A stretch of 25,177 nt of DNA from an uncultured Oscillospiraceae bacterium (GTDB lineage: Bacteria; Bacillota; Clostridia; Oscillospirales; Oscillospiraceae), in NCBI GenBank assembly GCA_934591815.1, contig CAKTPV010000024.1:1-25177 (forward strand), written 5' to 3'. The position numbers and the translations under genes are program-made. Shown here piece after piece: positions 15,555-23,492 of this stretch. Position 1 is the first letter of the stretch; every line of letters begins with the position of its first letter. Under the pieces are notes generated by a model that was not told the DNA's origin, searched no databases, and saw only the letters and a list, made by a program, of their open reading frames with translations.

Positions 15555-15583
15555 TTTACAGAAACCGGGAGAAGGCGTATACT
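15555..15583 (+). promoter_or_regulatory. Promoter of ireB
   Basis: -35 TTTACA (15555-15560), 17-base spacer, -10 TATACT (15578-15583), 31 bases before the ireB start. Confidence 0.7.
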
Positions 15584-15614
15584 AAGGGATATATAGATGA
15601 AAGGCGGTGCCAAT

Positions 15615-15860
15615 ATGGACGATTACACCAGAAAGTTCAACGCGGCTGAGGATAAGGATCAACAGGTCCACTATATCCTGACCACCGTCTACGAGTCCCT
15701 GAAGGAGAAGGGCTACGATCCCATCAACCAGATCGTGGGCTACATCCTGTCGGCGGACCCCACCTACATCACCAACCACAACTCTGCCCGGACACTGATC
15801 TGCAAGATCGACCGGGACGAGCTGCTGCAGGTGCTGGTCAAGAGCTATCTGGAGCTGTAA
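15615..15860 (+). CDS. ireB: IreB family regulatory phosphoprotein (UPF0297)
   Basis: An 81-residue protein of the UPF0297/IreB family. In Enterococcus faecalis IreB is phosphorylated on N-terminal threonines by the PASTA kinase IreK and negatively controls cephalosporin resistance. Here the N-terminus MDDYTRKF carries Thr5, and the core [20 protein letters not shown] is nearly invariant in the family. In many Clostridia ireB lies before ruvX and a DUF1292 gene; here it stands alone between its own promoter and a strong terminator. ATG 15615 was preferred over ATG 15597 because GGCGG lies at proper distance and the family starts at MDD/MNE. Confidence 0.93.
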   Translation: MDDYTRKFNAAEDKDQQVHYILTTVYESLKEKGYDPINQIVGYILSADPTYITNHNSARTLICKIDRDELLQVLVKSYLEL

Positions 15861-15870
15861 AGGCTGTGAC

Positions 15871-15906
15871 AAAAATGCCGCACGGCTATGCCGTGCGGCA
15901 TTTTTT
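15871..15906. terminator. Strong bidirectional terminator after ireB
   Basis: A 16-bp perfect stem (15871-15886 with 15890-15905, ATGCCGCACGGC core) with a 3-base loop and A and U tracts on both sides, 10 bases after the ireB stop. Confidence 0.92.
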
Positions 15907-15961
15907 GCGCCTGTTTTCCCCGTTCCAACGGCATTTTCCGAATTTTTCCTACCGGTGCGCG

Positions 15962-15990
15962 TTGACAGCCGCTGCCAGATGTGTTACAAT
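15962..15990 (+). promoter_or_regulatory. Promoter of the 16024 gene and NlpC/P60 gene
   Basis: -35 TTGACA (15962-15967), a 17-base spacer and -10 TACAAT (15985-15990), 33 bases before the start codon. Confidence 0.85.
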
Positions 15991-16023
15991 TCGGTTACAA
16001 AGTTTTTCAATGGAGGTACTTTC

Positions 16024-16323
16024 ATGGCAGACGTGAAAAAGGGCGAAGGCCTTGTTTATAAAAATCATCCCCTGCGCCGGGTGGACAATCTGATCTACTA
16101 CGGCAGCATGGCCGATAAATACATTGTGATGTTCCAGATCCTCGACACCAAGAAGGAGAAGGACATGGACGTGGCGACCCGCGTGTCCGTGCAGCTGCAG
16201 CTGACGGACCCCGATCTTCGCTCCCGCGACCGGGTGGTGAAGAAGTCCGAGAAGGACAGCCTGTACGCCGCCATGGATGTCGGCACCATCTGGCTGGAGC
16301 GGGCGCTGGCCGGAAAGCTGTAA
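16024..16323 (+). CDS. Hypothetical protein, 99 residues, coupled to an NlpC/P60 gene
   Basis: I do not recognise a named family. The protein is soluble and rich in charged residues, with segments HPLRRVDNLIYYGSMADKYI, VMFQILDTKK and ATRVSVQLQLTDPDLRSRDR, and a helical C-terminus ending in WLERALAGKL. No signal peptide or membrane segment is present. The start ATG 16024 has GGAGG 7 bases upstream and a consensus promoter lies in front, so it is clearly expressed. Its stop is 4 bases before the start of the cell-wall hydrolase, which lacks a strong ribosome site of its own, so the second gene may depend on translation of this one. Confidence 0.88.
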   Translation: MADVKKGEGLVYKNHPLRRVDNLIYYGSMADKYIVMFQILDTKKEKDMDVATRVSVQLQLTDPDLRSRDRVVKKSEKDSLYAAMDVGTIWLERALAGKL

Positions 16324-16327
16324 GCCT

Positions 16328-17362
16328 ATGAAACGCATTCTGATCGCGGCGCTGGCCGCCGTTATGATGATATCCGCCGTTACCGGCTTCACCGTCCTCA
16401 ACGGACGGGTCAAGGAGACAATGGTGCCGGTGGCGTATGCCATTCCCCTGCACGCATCTGTTTCCCTGCCCTCTGCCTCCTCCAATCTGGTCAGCGCGGC
16501 AGGCTCGGGTCTGACCTCCGGTGCGGCGCTGTGCGCCGCGCTGACGCCGGCCGCCCCGGACGCGATGGAGGCCGCCGTTGCCACCGTGACGCGGCTGGAG
16601 GAAGAAGCCAAGGCCAAGGCGGAAGCGGAGGCTAAGGCCAAGGCGGAGGCGGAGGCCAAGGCGAAAGCAGAGGCGGAGGCCAAGGCTAAGGCCGCCGCGC
16701 AGCTGACCGCCGCGGCAAGCTCCGGCAAAACGCTGGGCGACGGCGTCATCAACGCCTCGGATGTCCGGCTCCGCAGCGATGCCAACACCTCCTCTTCTAT
16801 TCTGGCTACCCTGTCCAAGGGTACCGCTGTTACCGTGCTGACGCAGAGCGGCAGCTGGTACGCCGTGTCCTGTAACGGCACCAACGGCTATGTGGCCCAG
16901 CAGTATGTGACGCTGGGTACCTCTCTGCCGGCAGAGGATACAGGCAGCTCCTCCACAGATAACACCACATCCTCTGTACCCTCCAGCGGCTCCGGCAGCT
17001 CCGCCGTCAGCATTGCCTATCAGTATCTGGGCGTGCCCTATGTCTACGGCGGCGCCTCCCCCAGCGGCTTTGACTGCTCCGGCTTTACCATGTATGTGTA
17101 TAACCAGTTGGGCATCTCCCTGCCCCACGGCGCTACCCCCCAACTGAAGTATGGCACCTATGTCAGCCGCAGTGAGCTGCAGCCCGGCGATCTGGTATTT
17201 TTCTCCGACGGCAGCTACCCCGCCTCCCATGTGGGCATTTATGTGGGCGACGATCAGTTCATCCACGCTTCGTCCTCCACCGGCAACGGCTACTGCGTGT
17301 GCGTCTCCTCCCTGAATACCAACTATTACAGCCGCAACTTTGTGGGCGGACGCCGCTTCTGA
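16328..17362 (+). CDS. Secreted SH3-domain NlpC/P60 peptidoglycan endopeptidase
   Basis: A 344-residue exported hydrolase that probably cuts the peptide stems of peptidoglycan. An N-terminal signal peptide or anchor (about 1-37) is followed by a low-complexity stretch, then four copies of an 8-residue EAKAKAEA unit (93-124), a bacterial SH3 domain (about 138-196, DVRLRSDANTSS, GTAVTVL, GYVAQQYV), a Ser/Thr/Gly linker (200-225) and a C-terminal NlpC/P60 domain. Catalytic Cys250 (FDCSGF), His301 (ASHVGIYVG) and His313 (FIHAS) are all present, so it should be active. ATG 16328 has no strong Shine-Dalgarno and follows the upstream stop by 4 bases, which suggests coupling. A bidirectional terminator follows. 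Confidence 0.93.
   Translation: MKRILIAALAAVMMISAVTGFTVLNGRVKETMVPVAYAIPLHASVSLPSASSNLVSAAGSGLTSGAALCAALTPAAPDAMEAAVATVTRLEEEAKAKAEAEAKAKAEAEAKAKAEAEAKAKAAAQLTAAASSGKTLGDGVINASDVRLRSDANTSSSILATLSKGTAVTVLTQSGSWYAVSCNGTNGYVAQQYVTLGTSLPAEDTGSSSTDNTTSSVPSSGSGSSAVSIAYQYLGVPYVYGGASPSGFDCSGFTMYVYNQLGISLPHGATPQLKYGTYVSRSELQPGDLVFFSDGSYPASHVGIYVGDDQFIHASSSTGNGYCVCVSSLNTNYYSRNFVGGRRF
16604..16699 (+). repeat. Four 24-bp repeats encoding EAKAKAEA
   Basis: Four tandem 24-base units encode EAKAKAEA (the last ends AKAAA). Synonymous third-position differences separate the units, so the protein repeat is conserved more than the DNA. The peptide should form a charged helix between the signal region and the SH3 domain. 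Confidence 0.85.
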
Positions 17363-17371
17363 GCTTCGTAC

Positions 17372-17410
17372 AAAAAAAGAACTCTGACCTGTCGGTCAGA
17401 GTTCTTTTTT
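17372..17410. terminator. Bidirectional terminator between NlpC/P60 gene and lgt
   Basis: A perfect 17-bp stem AAAAAAGAACTCTGACC / GGTCAGAGTTCTTTTTT with loop TGTC (17390-17393). It serves both convergent genes; the lgt stop is 2 bases away. Confidence 0.93.
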
Positions 17411-17411
17411 G

Positions 17412-18356
17412 TTATTCTGCGGTGTCCTGCGGCGGCTCCTCGCCGGATTCCTCCGGGTTCTCCGCCGCCTCACGGGCGGCCTTTTGGTTGACATACAGCT
17501 CCTCCGGCTTGTGGGGATGGAGCTTCAGGTTGTAGAACAGCATAAACGCGGACACCAGCACCATCACGAGGCTCAGCGCCTGGCTGACCCGGATGGGCTG
17601 CCCGCCGATGGTCCAGTCGAACAGATACAGGCTGTCGGTACGCAGGCCCTCGATCCAGAACCGGCCCAGACCGTACCACAGAAAGTAGAACCACGTGTTC
17701 TCGCCGTCAAACCGGCGGGCGCGGGCCACGATGAACACGATGAGCAGCAGCCCCACCACGTTCCACAGGCTCTCATACAGGAACGTGGGGTGGACGGCTA
17801 CGCTCGATCCCATGGTCGTGGTCAGCTCCATGCGCCACGGCATGGTCGTCTCGGTGCCGAAGGCCTCCCGGTTCATGAAGTTGCCCCAGCGTCCCACGGC
17901 CTGTCCGATGAGGAAGCCCATGACCACTAGATCGGTCAGCGCGCCCATCTTGACGCCCTTTTTCCGGCACAGCACGAAGCCCGTCAGGAATGCGGCGATC
18001 ACACCGCCGTAGATGGCCAGTCCGCCGTCCCAGATGGCGATGGCGCTGCCCCAGTCGAAGGAGCCGTCCGCCTTTTTGAACAAATCGAGATAAAAGATCA
18101 CGTAGTACAGCCGGGCGCCCACGATGGCCAGCGGAACGCCCCACAGTACGGCGTCCAGCAGGTCATCCTCCGTAATGCCGTACTTTTCCCGCTGGGTCAT
18201 GCAGAACCACAGTGCCAGCATCACGCCCAGCGCGATGATGATGCCGTACCAGTAGATGGCCTTCCCGCCGATGTGAAAGGCCACACCGGAGGCGGTAAAC
18301 GCCCAGTCTCCAAAAAGCCCCGGAAAGCGGATGGGGCTGTCTGTCATGATATGCAA
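17412..18356 (-). CDS. lgt: Prolipoprotein diacylglyceryl transferase
   Basis: Lgt moves diacylglycerol from phosphatidylglycerol onto the lipobox cysteine of prolipoproteins. The 314-residue protein has about seven membrane segments and the family signature GRWGNFMNREAFG, along with DGGLAIYGG, HPTFLYES and LGRFWIEGLRTDSL. The C-terminal tail after about residue 285 is hydrophilic and acidic (EEPPQDTAE). TTG 18356 is taken as start because GGAGG lies 8 bases upstream; ATG 18347, in frame, would have 17 bases. It begins 3 bases after the ymfH stop, so the three genes ymfF-ymfH-lgt form an operon. Confidence 0.96.
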   Translation of the reverse strand: MHIMTDSPIRFPGLFGDWAFTASGVAFHIGGKAIYWYGIIIALGVMLALWFCMTQREKYGITEDDLLDAVLWGVPLAIVGARLYYVIFYLDLFKKADGSFDWGSAIAIWDGGLAIYGGVIAAFLTGFVLCRKKGVKMGALTDLVVMGFLIGQAVGRWGNFMNREAFGTETTMPWRMELTTTMGSSVAVHPTFLYESLWNVVGLLLIVFIVARARRFDGENTWFYFLWYGLGRFWIEGLRTDSLYLFDWTIGGQPIRVSQALSLVMVLVSAFMLFYNLKLHPHKPEELYVNQKAAREAAENPEESGEEPPQDTAE

Positions 18357-18359
18357 GGG

Positions 18360-19643
18360 TCATCCCTCCTTCGGATACACGATGGAGAGCGCCATACCCC
18401 TCTCCGTAAAGCTGTCGCGGATAAAGTCCAGCACGTCCTGCTGGGTGATGCTGTCGTAGACCTCCGGGAACCGGTAGGCGTCGTAGCGGCGGAAGCAGCC
18501 CTCCACCATGGACACGGCGATGGACTCGAAGGAGTTCAGCGCCCGCATGGCCGCGCCGAAGTTGGCGTTGATGATGCGGCGGTAGTACGCCTCGTCCAGT
18601 CCCTCCTCCGTCAGGCGCTTCGCCTCGGCCAGAATGGCCTGCGCCACGGCATGGGGATCCTTGCTGTCGCCTCCGGCATAGACGTAGGCCGCGCCGGGCA
18701 GAATGTCGTAGCTGGCGCCGAAGGAGCCGTTGATAAGCCCCTGACTGTACAGCCGGGCATACAGTGGGCTGGACTCGCCCATCATCAGGTCGCAGGCCAG
18801 CTCCCCGATGGCGGTGGCGCGCATCTGCTCCGGCCCATCGGCCTGCGGCGCACACTTGAAGCCCAGAAGGAAGGTGGGCATGGCCACCTCCATGGTGCAG
18901 CTGGTCTCCGGCTGCGCCGCCGTCAGATCCTCCGCCGGGCCGTGGTCGCGGGGGATATCGGGGCCGCTGCTCTCCGGCAGGATGCGGCGCGCCGTCTCCA
19001 GCACCTTGTCCGCGTCCACGTCGCCCACCACCACCAGACACATATTGGACGGCGTGTAAAACGCCTTGTGGCAGTCGTACAGGGTCTGGGCCGTGATCTG
19101 CCGGATGCTCTCCACCGAGCCCGCCACGGAGGTGCGGGCGGGGCTGGTGTGGTACAGCGCCTGCATCAGGCGCTTGTAGACCTGCCACTCCGGGTTGTCC
19201 TCGATCATGTTGATCTCCTGGGCGATGATGCCCTGCTCCTTCTCCACGCTCTCCTCGGTAAAGTAAGGCACGGACACGAAGGACAGCAGGATCTCCAGAT
19301 TCTCGTAGAATTTCTCCGTGGAGTCGAAGTAGTAGCAGGTGATGGCGTTGGAGGTAAAGGCGTTGGGCTCTGCCCCGTTTTTTGCCAGCTCCTGCAAGGC
19401 GTTGCCCGCCTCGGTGTCGAACATCTTATGCTCCAGATAGTGGGCGATACCGGCGGGGGTGTCCAGCCACTGGCCGTTCAGCTGAAAGCGCATATCCATG
19501 CCGCCGTAGCGGGTAGCGAACATGGCGTACTTGCGGCGATAGTCCTTCTTGGGGACGACGAACACCGGCAGGCCGCTTTCCAGCGTTGTGCGGATGACCT
19601 CCTCGCCGATGCGGGGATAGACGGTCTTTTCGGAATGTGCCAT
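18360..19643 (-). CDS. ymfH: M16 family metallopeptidase, YmfH type (EF-P modification-associated)
   Basis: A 427-residue pitrilysin-type (M16) protein with the inverted zinc motif HYLEH (His68, Glu71, His72) in AGIAHYLEHKMFD and a downstream acidic segment IIAQEINMIEDNPEW that should supply the third ligand. It is therefore predicted to be catalytically competent. In B. subtilis the ymfF and ymfH genes were linked to 5-aminopentanol modification of elongation factor P; no EF-P gene is in this window. ATG 19643 has GGAGG 6 bases upstream and starts 1 base after the ymfF stop. Together the pair resembles other M16 heterodimers with one active and one inactive subunit. Confidence 0.88.
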   Translation of the reverse strand: MAHSEKTVYPRIGEEVIRTTLESGLPVFVVPKKDYRRKYAMFATRYGGMDMRFQLNGQWLDTPAGIAHYLEHKMFDTEAGNALQELAKNGAEPNAFTSNAITCYYFDSTEKFYENLEILLSFVSVPYFTEESVEKEQGIIAQEINMIEDNPEWQVYKRLMQALYHTSPARTSVAGSVESIRQITAQTLYDCHKAFYTPSNMCLVVVGDVDADKVLETARRILPESSGPDIPRDHGPAEDLTAAQPETSCTMEVAMPTFLLGFKCAPQADGPEQMRATAIGELACDLMMGESSPLYARLYSQGLINGSFGASYDILPGAAYVYAGGDSKDPHAVAQAILAEAKRLTEEGLDEAYYRRIINANFGAAMRALNSFESIAVSMVEGCFRRYDAYRFPEVYDSITQQDVLDFIRDSFTERGMALSIVYPKEG

Positions 19644-19644
19644 G

Positions 19645-20910
19645 TTACGCCTCCTCCTTTCCATGCAGGAAGTACACGGTGTCCAGCTTGGCGGATTGGG
19701 CCGCCGCCATGATGCGCTCCTTCGTGACCTCACGCAGCGCCGCGGTCAGCTCCTCCGGCGTCTCGCCGGCGTCTGTGGCGATCTGCCCCAGATAGTAGTT
19801 TTCCAGCGCACCCTGGGAGTCCGGCAGGGACGTAAGGGAGCTGAGCATGGCCTGCAGGGCGCCGTCCTGCTCCCATTCCTCCCACTCGCCGTTCTGTACG
19901 GCGGTGAGCTGGCGGGCGATCTCCTCCATGGCGCGGTCGCAGTCCTTCTGCTCCACGCCGCTGGAGACTGTCATGATATTCTTGCTGCGGGCGTAGCTGC
20001 TGGAGGCGTAGTAGCACAGGGACAGCTTCTCCCGCACGTTCATAAACAGCTTGGAATTACTGGTGCCGCCGAAGATCAGGTTGGCAAGGATCATGGCGGG
20101 TACATCCTCCGTGGTGCAGCGGTAACCCAGCGACAGCTTGCCCTGATTCACGTCCATGACCTCCGTCACCATACGGGGCGTCTCCCGGGGCGGCAGCTGC
20201 TCCATGGCGGGCAGGGGCGCCGCGGCGCCTCTGGGCAGAGCCGCCAGCGCCGACAGCACCGCATCCTCCACCCGCTGCTGCTCCGCGCTGCCGCAGTAGA
20301 TCACCTCCACCCGGCTGCCTGCCAGCAGCGCACCGCTGTGGCGGTACAGGGCGTGGTGGCTCAGCCGTCCCGCCGACTCCTCGTCGCCCAGACGCAGGAT
20401 GCTGTACGGCTCGCCGGCGCACATCTCCTGCATGAGCCGGATCTCCGCCCAGTCCCGCTTGTCGTTGCGCAGCGAGCGGATGGCGTCGATGAGGTTTGCC
20501 TTTTCGCTGTCCACATACTCCGCCAGAAAGCTGCCGTTCCGGGTCACCGGCTCCAGCAGCATCTCGCCCATCAGCTCCGCCACCGGCTCCAGCAGTTTTT
20601 CGCCGTGGGGCGTGAAGGCGTCGTCGATGAAGCCCGCGGCAAAGCCGATGCACTGGCGCTCCCCCTTCTTGCGGACGACGCTGTCCACCGTGGCGCCGTA
20701 CAGCGTATCCATGGCGGCGGACAGGCTCTCCATATCCGGGTGGCGCATGGTACCCCGGCTCAGCACGGCGGGCAGCAGCGCATTGGCGGACGCGGTGGCG
20801 CGGTCCAGTCCGGTGACGAGGTTCAGCGTCAGGCGGCTGGTCTTGAATTTGCGGGCGGGCAGATAGGTCAGGAATACATCCGGCATGATCTCCCGGCGAT
20901 TTTCATACAT
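19645..20910 (-). CDS. ymfF: M16-like protein without zinc site, YmfF type (EF-P modification-associated)
   Basis: A 421-residue M16 fold protein lacking the HXXEH motif: the corresponding N-terminal segment reads NALLPAVLSRGTMRHPDMES. The C-terminal half has FGGTSNSKLFMNVREKLSLC, which is typical of M16 B-type subunits. It is expected to be the non-catalytic partner of YmfH. ATG 20910 has GGAGG 7 bases upstream. The gene pair is tightly spaced with ymfH and lgt. A -10-like TATAAT lies 40 bases upstream. Confidence 0.88.
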   Translation of the reverse strand: MYENRREIMPDVFLTYLPARKFKTSRLTLNLVTGLDRATASANALLPAVLSRGTMRHPDMESLSAAMDTLYGATVDSVVRKKGERQCIGFAAGFIDDAFTPHGEKLLEPVAELMGEMLLEPVTRNGSFLAEYVDSEKANLIDAIRSLRNDKRDWAEIRLMQEMCAGEPYSILRLGDEESAGRLSHHALYRHSGALLAGSRVEVIYCGSAEQQRVEDAVLSALAALPRGAAAPLPAMEQLPPRETPRMVTEVMDVNQGKLSLGYRCTTEDVPAMILANLIFGGTSNSKLFMNVREKLSLCYYASSSYARSKNIMTVSSGVEQKDCDRAMEEIARQLTAVQNGEWEEWEQDGALQAMLSSLTSLPDSQGALENYYLGQIATDAGETPEELTAALREVTKERIMAAAQSAKLDTVYFLHGKEEA

Positions 20911-20949
20911 GGCGGGACCTCCTCAGTGTTCATTTGCATACTCCCGGTT

Positions 20950-20955
20950 ATTATA
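20950..20955 (-). promoter_or_regulatory. Possible -10 of the ymfF-ymfH-lgt operon
   Basis: TATAAT on the minus strand (20955-20950), about 40 bases before the ymfF start and just after the khpA terminator. The -35 region is T-rich but does not match TTGACA well. Confidence 0.45.
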
Positions 20956-20983
20956 CACCAGCATCGCCCAAAAGAAAAGCGGC

Positions 20984-21012
20984 AAAAAAGAAACTCCCGC
21001 CTAAAGCGGGAG
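20984..21012 (-). terminator. Terminator of the ylxM-ffh-rpsP-khpA operon
   Basis: Minus-strand stem CTCCCGC / GCGGGAG (21012-21006 with 21000-20994), 5-base loop, then TTTCTTTTTT. It lies 9 bases past the khpA stop. Confidence 0.88.
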
Positions 21013-21021
21013 CTTCTCTCG

Positions 21022-21252
21022 TCAATCAACGATATCCACCGAAACCTTTGCGCCGGTGCGCTGGGCATAGGAGCGCACCACGGTGCGGATCTCCTTGGCG
21101 ATACGGCCCTGACGGCCGATGACCTTGCCCATGTCCTCAGGGGCCACACGCAGCTGCAGCGTCAGCTCATCGCCCTCCTCGACCTCGGTGACGGACACCT
21201 GATCGGGATGCTCTACAAGGCTTCTGGCTATATACAGCAGCAAATCCTTCAT
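21022..21252 (-). CDS. khpA: KH domain RNA-binding protein KhpA
   Basis: A 76-residue single KH-domain protein with the GXXG loop GRQG (residues 46-49) in GKVIGRQGRIAKEIRTVV. KhpA binds RNA with KhpB and affects cell division and elongation in Gram-positives. ATG 21252 lies 14 bases after rpsP, the usual place (ylqC in B. subtilis). The ribosome site is weak (GGGGGC). The common downstream partners rimM, trmD and rplS are not here: a terminator follows instead. Confidence 0.95.
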   Translation of the reverse strand: MKDLLLYIARSLVEHPDQVSVTEVEEGDELTLQLRVAPEDMGKVIGRQGRIAKEIRTVVRSYAQRTGAKVSVDIVD

Positions 21253-21266
21253 GCTTTGCCCCCGGC

Positions 21267-21506
21267 TTACAGAACGTCGACCTTCTTCAGCAGAGCGCGG
21301 ACGGTCTCAGTGGGCTGGGCGCCGGTCTTGATCCACTCGCGGGCACGGTCAGCGTCGATGCTGATCTTAGCGGGGGACACGCAGGGATCGTAGGTGCCGA
21401 TCTCCTCGATGAAACGGCCATCACGGGGATAGCGGGAATCAGCGACGACCACGCGGTAGTAAGGAGCCTTCTTAGCGCCCATTCTTCTCAGACGAATCTT
21501 GACCAT
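21267..21506 (-). CDS. rpsP: 30S ribosomal protein S16
   Basis: A 79-residue S16 with the invariant start [20 protein letters not shown] and the [18 protein letters not shown] segment. ATG 21506 has GGAGG 10 bases upstream. It follows ffh by 64 bases in the standard ffh-rpsP-khpA order. Confidence 0.98.
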   Translation of the reverse strand: MVKIRLRRMGAKKAPYYRVVVADSRYPRDGRFIEEIGTYDPCVSPAKISIDADRAREWIKTGAQPTETVRALLKKVDVL

Positions 21507-21570
21507 AGTTATTTTTCCTCCATGTACTATTTGTATGGTTTATTTGTTAAATGCTTCTGCACTTACACAC

Positions 21571-22950
21571 TTATTTCAACCGTTTTTTCCGGCCGAAGCC
21601 GTGCATCCGGTTCATTTTGGGCATACCGCCCATCATGCCGCCAAGACCGCGGAACTTGCCCTTGGTCATGGCCTTTGTCATCTGCTGCAGCATCTCGAAG
21701 GACTTCAGCAGCCGGTTGACATCCACCACCTCCAGACCGCAGCCGGCGGCGATGCGCTTTTTGCGGCTGGCGTTGAGGATCTGGGGATTCTCCCGCTCCT
21801 TGGGGGTCATACTGCGGATGATGGCCTTGTTGTGCGCCATCTGCTTCTCGTCGATCTGGCTGGCGTCGAAGCCCTTGCCCATGCCGCCGGGCAGCATATC
21901 CGCGATCTGGCTCAGGTCGCCCATATTTTGCAGCTGCTCCAGCTGATCCAGATAGTCGCTGAGGGTCAACCGGTTCTTCCGCAGCTTCTCCTCCAGCTTC
22001 TTGGCCTGTTCCTCGTCGTACTGCTGCTCCGCCTTCTCGATGAACGTGAGCATATCGCCCATGCCCAGAATGCGGGAGGCCATACGGTCGGGGTGGAACG
22101 GCTCGATCATGTCCAGCTTTTCGCCGGTACCCACGAACTTGATGGGCTTGCCGGTGGCCGCCCGGATAGAGAGTGCCGCGCCGCCGCGGGCGTCGCCGTC
22201 CAGCTTGGTCAGCAGCACGCCGTCGATGCCCAGCGCCTCGTCAAACGCCTTGGCGGCGTTGACCGCATCCTGACCGGTCATGGCGTCCACCACCAGCAGT
22301 ATCTCGTTGGGCTTCACCGCGGCCTTGACGGCCTTCAGCTCGTCCATCAGCGCCTCGTCGATGTGGAGCCGTCCGGCGGTATCCAGAAACACTATGTCGT
22401 TGCCGTGGTCGGCCGCGTACTTGATGGCTTCCTTTGCAATGGTCACGGGGTCGATCTGCCCCATCTCGAACACAGGGATGTCCAGCTGCTTGCCAACCAC
22501 CTGCAGCTGGGTGATGGCGGCGGGACGATACACGTCGCAGGCGGCCAGCAGCGGGCGCTTGCCGTACTGCCGGCGCATCAGACCCGCCAGCTTGGCGCCG
22601 TTGGTGGTCTTACCGGCGCCCTGCAAGCCCACCATCATCACAACGGTGGGGCCCTTGGACGCAGTGGTCAGACGGGCGTTGGTGCCGCCCATCAGCGCCG
22701 TCAGCTCCTGATCGACGATCTTGACGATCTGCTGGGCAGGGGTCAGGCTGTCCAGCACGTCGGCGCCCACGCACTTGTCGGTGACGGACGCCACAAAGTC
22801 CTTGACGACCTTGTAGCTGACGTCGGCCTCCAGCAGTGCCAGACGCACCTCGCGCATACCCTCCCGGACATCCGTCTCGGTGAGGCGGCCCTTGCCCCGG
22901 AGGCGCTTGAAGGTCGCATTCAGTTTTTCGCTCAGTCCCTCAAATGCCAT
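21571..22950 (-). CDS. ffh: Signal recognition particle GTPase Ffh (SRP54)
   Basis: Ffh binds signal peptides on the ribosome and, with the SRP RNA and FtsY, targets proteins to the membrane. The 459-residue protein has an N domain (1-95), a G domain with GLQGAGKTT (108-116), DVYRPAA, DTAGR and TKLDG motifs, and a Met-rich M domain (about 300-435) ending in a basic tail FGRKKRLK. The RNA-binding region SMTPKERENP is present. ATG 22950 is 3 bases after the ylxM stop. Confidence 0.98.
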   Translation of the reverse strand: MAFEGLSEKLNATFKRLRGKGRLTETDVREGMREVRLALLEADVSYKVVKDFVASVTDKCVGADVLDSLTPAQQIVKIVDQELTALMGGTNARLTTASKGPTVVMMVGLQGAGKTTNGAKLAGLMRRQYGKRPLLAACDVYRPAAITQLQVVGKQLDIPVFEMGQIDPVTIAKEAIKYAADHGNDIVFLDTAGRLHIDEALMDELKAVKAAVKPNEILLVVDAMTGQDAVNAAKAFDEALGIDGVLLTKLDGDARGGAALSIRAATGKPIKFVGTGEKLDMIEPFHPDRMASRILGMGDMLTFIEKAEQQYDEEQAKKLEEKLRKNRLTLSDYLDQLEQLQNMGDLSQIADMLPGGMGKGFDASQIDEKQMAHNKAIIRSMTPKERENPQILNASRKKRIAAGCGLEVVDVNRLLKSFEMLQQMTKAMTKGKFRGLGGMMGGMPKMNRMHGFGRKKRLK

Positions 22951-22953
22951 GGA

Positions 22954-23319
22954 TTACTCCTTCAATACGCCGGCTCCGGCGATGATGCCGTCGGCCAGCT
23001 CCTCCAGCCGGTGGTTTTCATACTGCCGGTAGTTGATGGTCTTGATCTCATTGGCGGCAGCCACGATGGCGTCCACGCTGCTCTGCATCCGCATAAAGCG
23101 CTTGAGCAGGCCGGTCTTGTCCTCCAGCTCGTTCATGGCGGCCTCGGCGCGGACGATCACGTCCCGCACGCCCTGCCGGGAGATGCCGCAGTTCTCGGCG
23201 ATCTCCGCCAGCGACAGATCCTCGTTGTAGTAGAGGTCAAACAGCTCGCGCTGCCGGTCGGTGAGGATGTCACCGTAAAAATCGAACAGCATGGTCATGC
23301 GGTAGGTCTGGTTTTTCAC
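22954..23319 (-). CDS. ylxM: YlxM family SRP-associated DNA-binding-like protein
   Basis: A 121-residue helix-turn-helix protein of the UPF0122/YlxM family, which accompanies ffh and modulates the SRP pathway in streptococci. The core LFDFYGDILTDRQRELFDLY and LSLAEIAENCGISRQGVRD is typical. GTG 23319 was chosen (GGAGG 7 bases upstream); an upstream in-frame ATG at 23466 would add 49 residues of non-coding character across the promoter. Confidence 0.93.
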   Translation of the reverse strand: MKNQTYRMTMLFDFYGDILTDRQRELFDLYYNEDLSLAEIAENCGISRQGVRDVIVRAEAAMNELEDKTGLLKRFMRMQSSVDAIVAAANEIKTINYRQYENHRLEELADGIIAGAGVLKE

Positions 23320-23365
23320 GGGCTTTCCTCCTTCTGTAAAGTTATACGCCTTTACAACAGTGAAT

Positions 23366-23394
23366 ATCTTACACGATGCCGCCCCAAAAGTCAA
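23366..23394 (-). promoter_or_regulatory. Promoter of ylxM-ffh-rpsP-khpA
   Basis: Minus strand -35 TTGACT (23394-23389), 17-base spacer, -10 TAAGAT (23371-23366), about 47 bases before the ylxM start. Confidence 0.7.
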
Positions 23395-23427
23395 GACGAA
23401 ATGTGGCGGCGGCTGAAAATTTTTCAG

Positions 23428-23457
23428 AAAAAAGAGACGGCTGCGCCGTCTCTTTTT
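23428..23457. terminator. Bidirectional-type terminator after thrC
   Basis: A 9-bp perfect stem AGAGACGGC / GCCGTCTCT (23433-23441, 23445-23453), loop TGC, with six U on the minus strand and five on the plus strand. It lies 36 bases past the thrC stop. Confidence 0.88.
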
Positions 23458-23492
23458 CGGGTTCATCGGTGTTTTCGATGAAAAATGACATT

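Noticed and set aside
16604..16699. Short tandem repeats as a CRISPR array
   Set aside because: The repeats are contiguous 24-base coding units without spacers, inside the NlpC/P60 gene.
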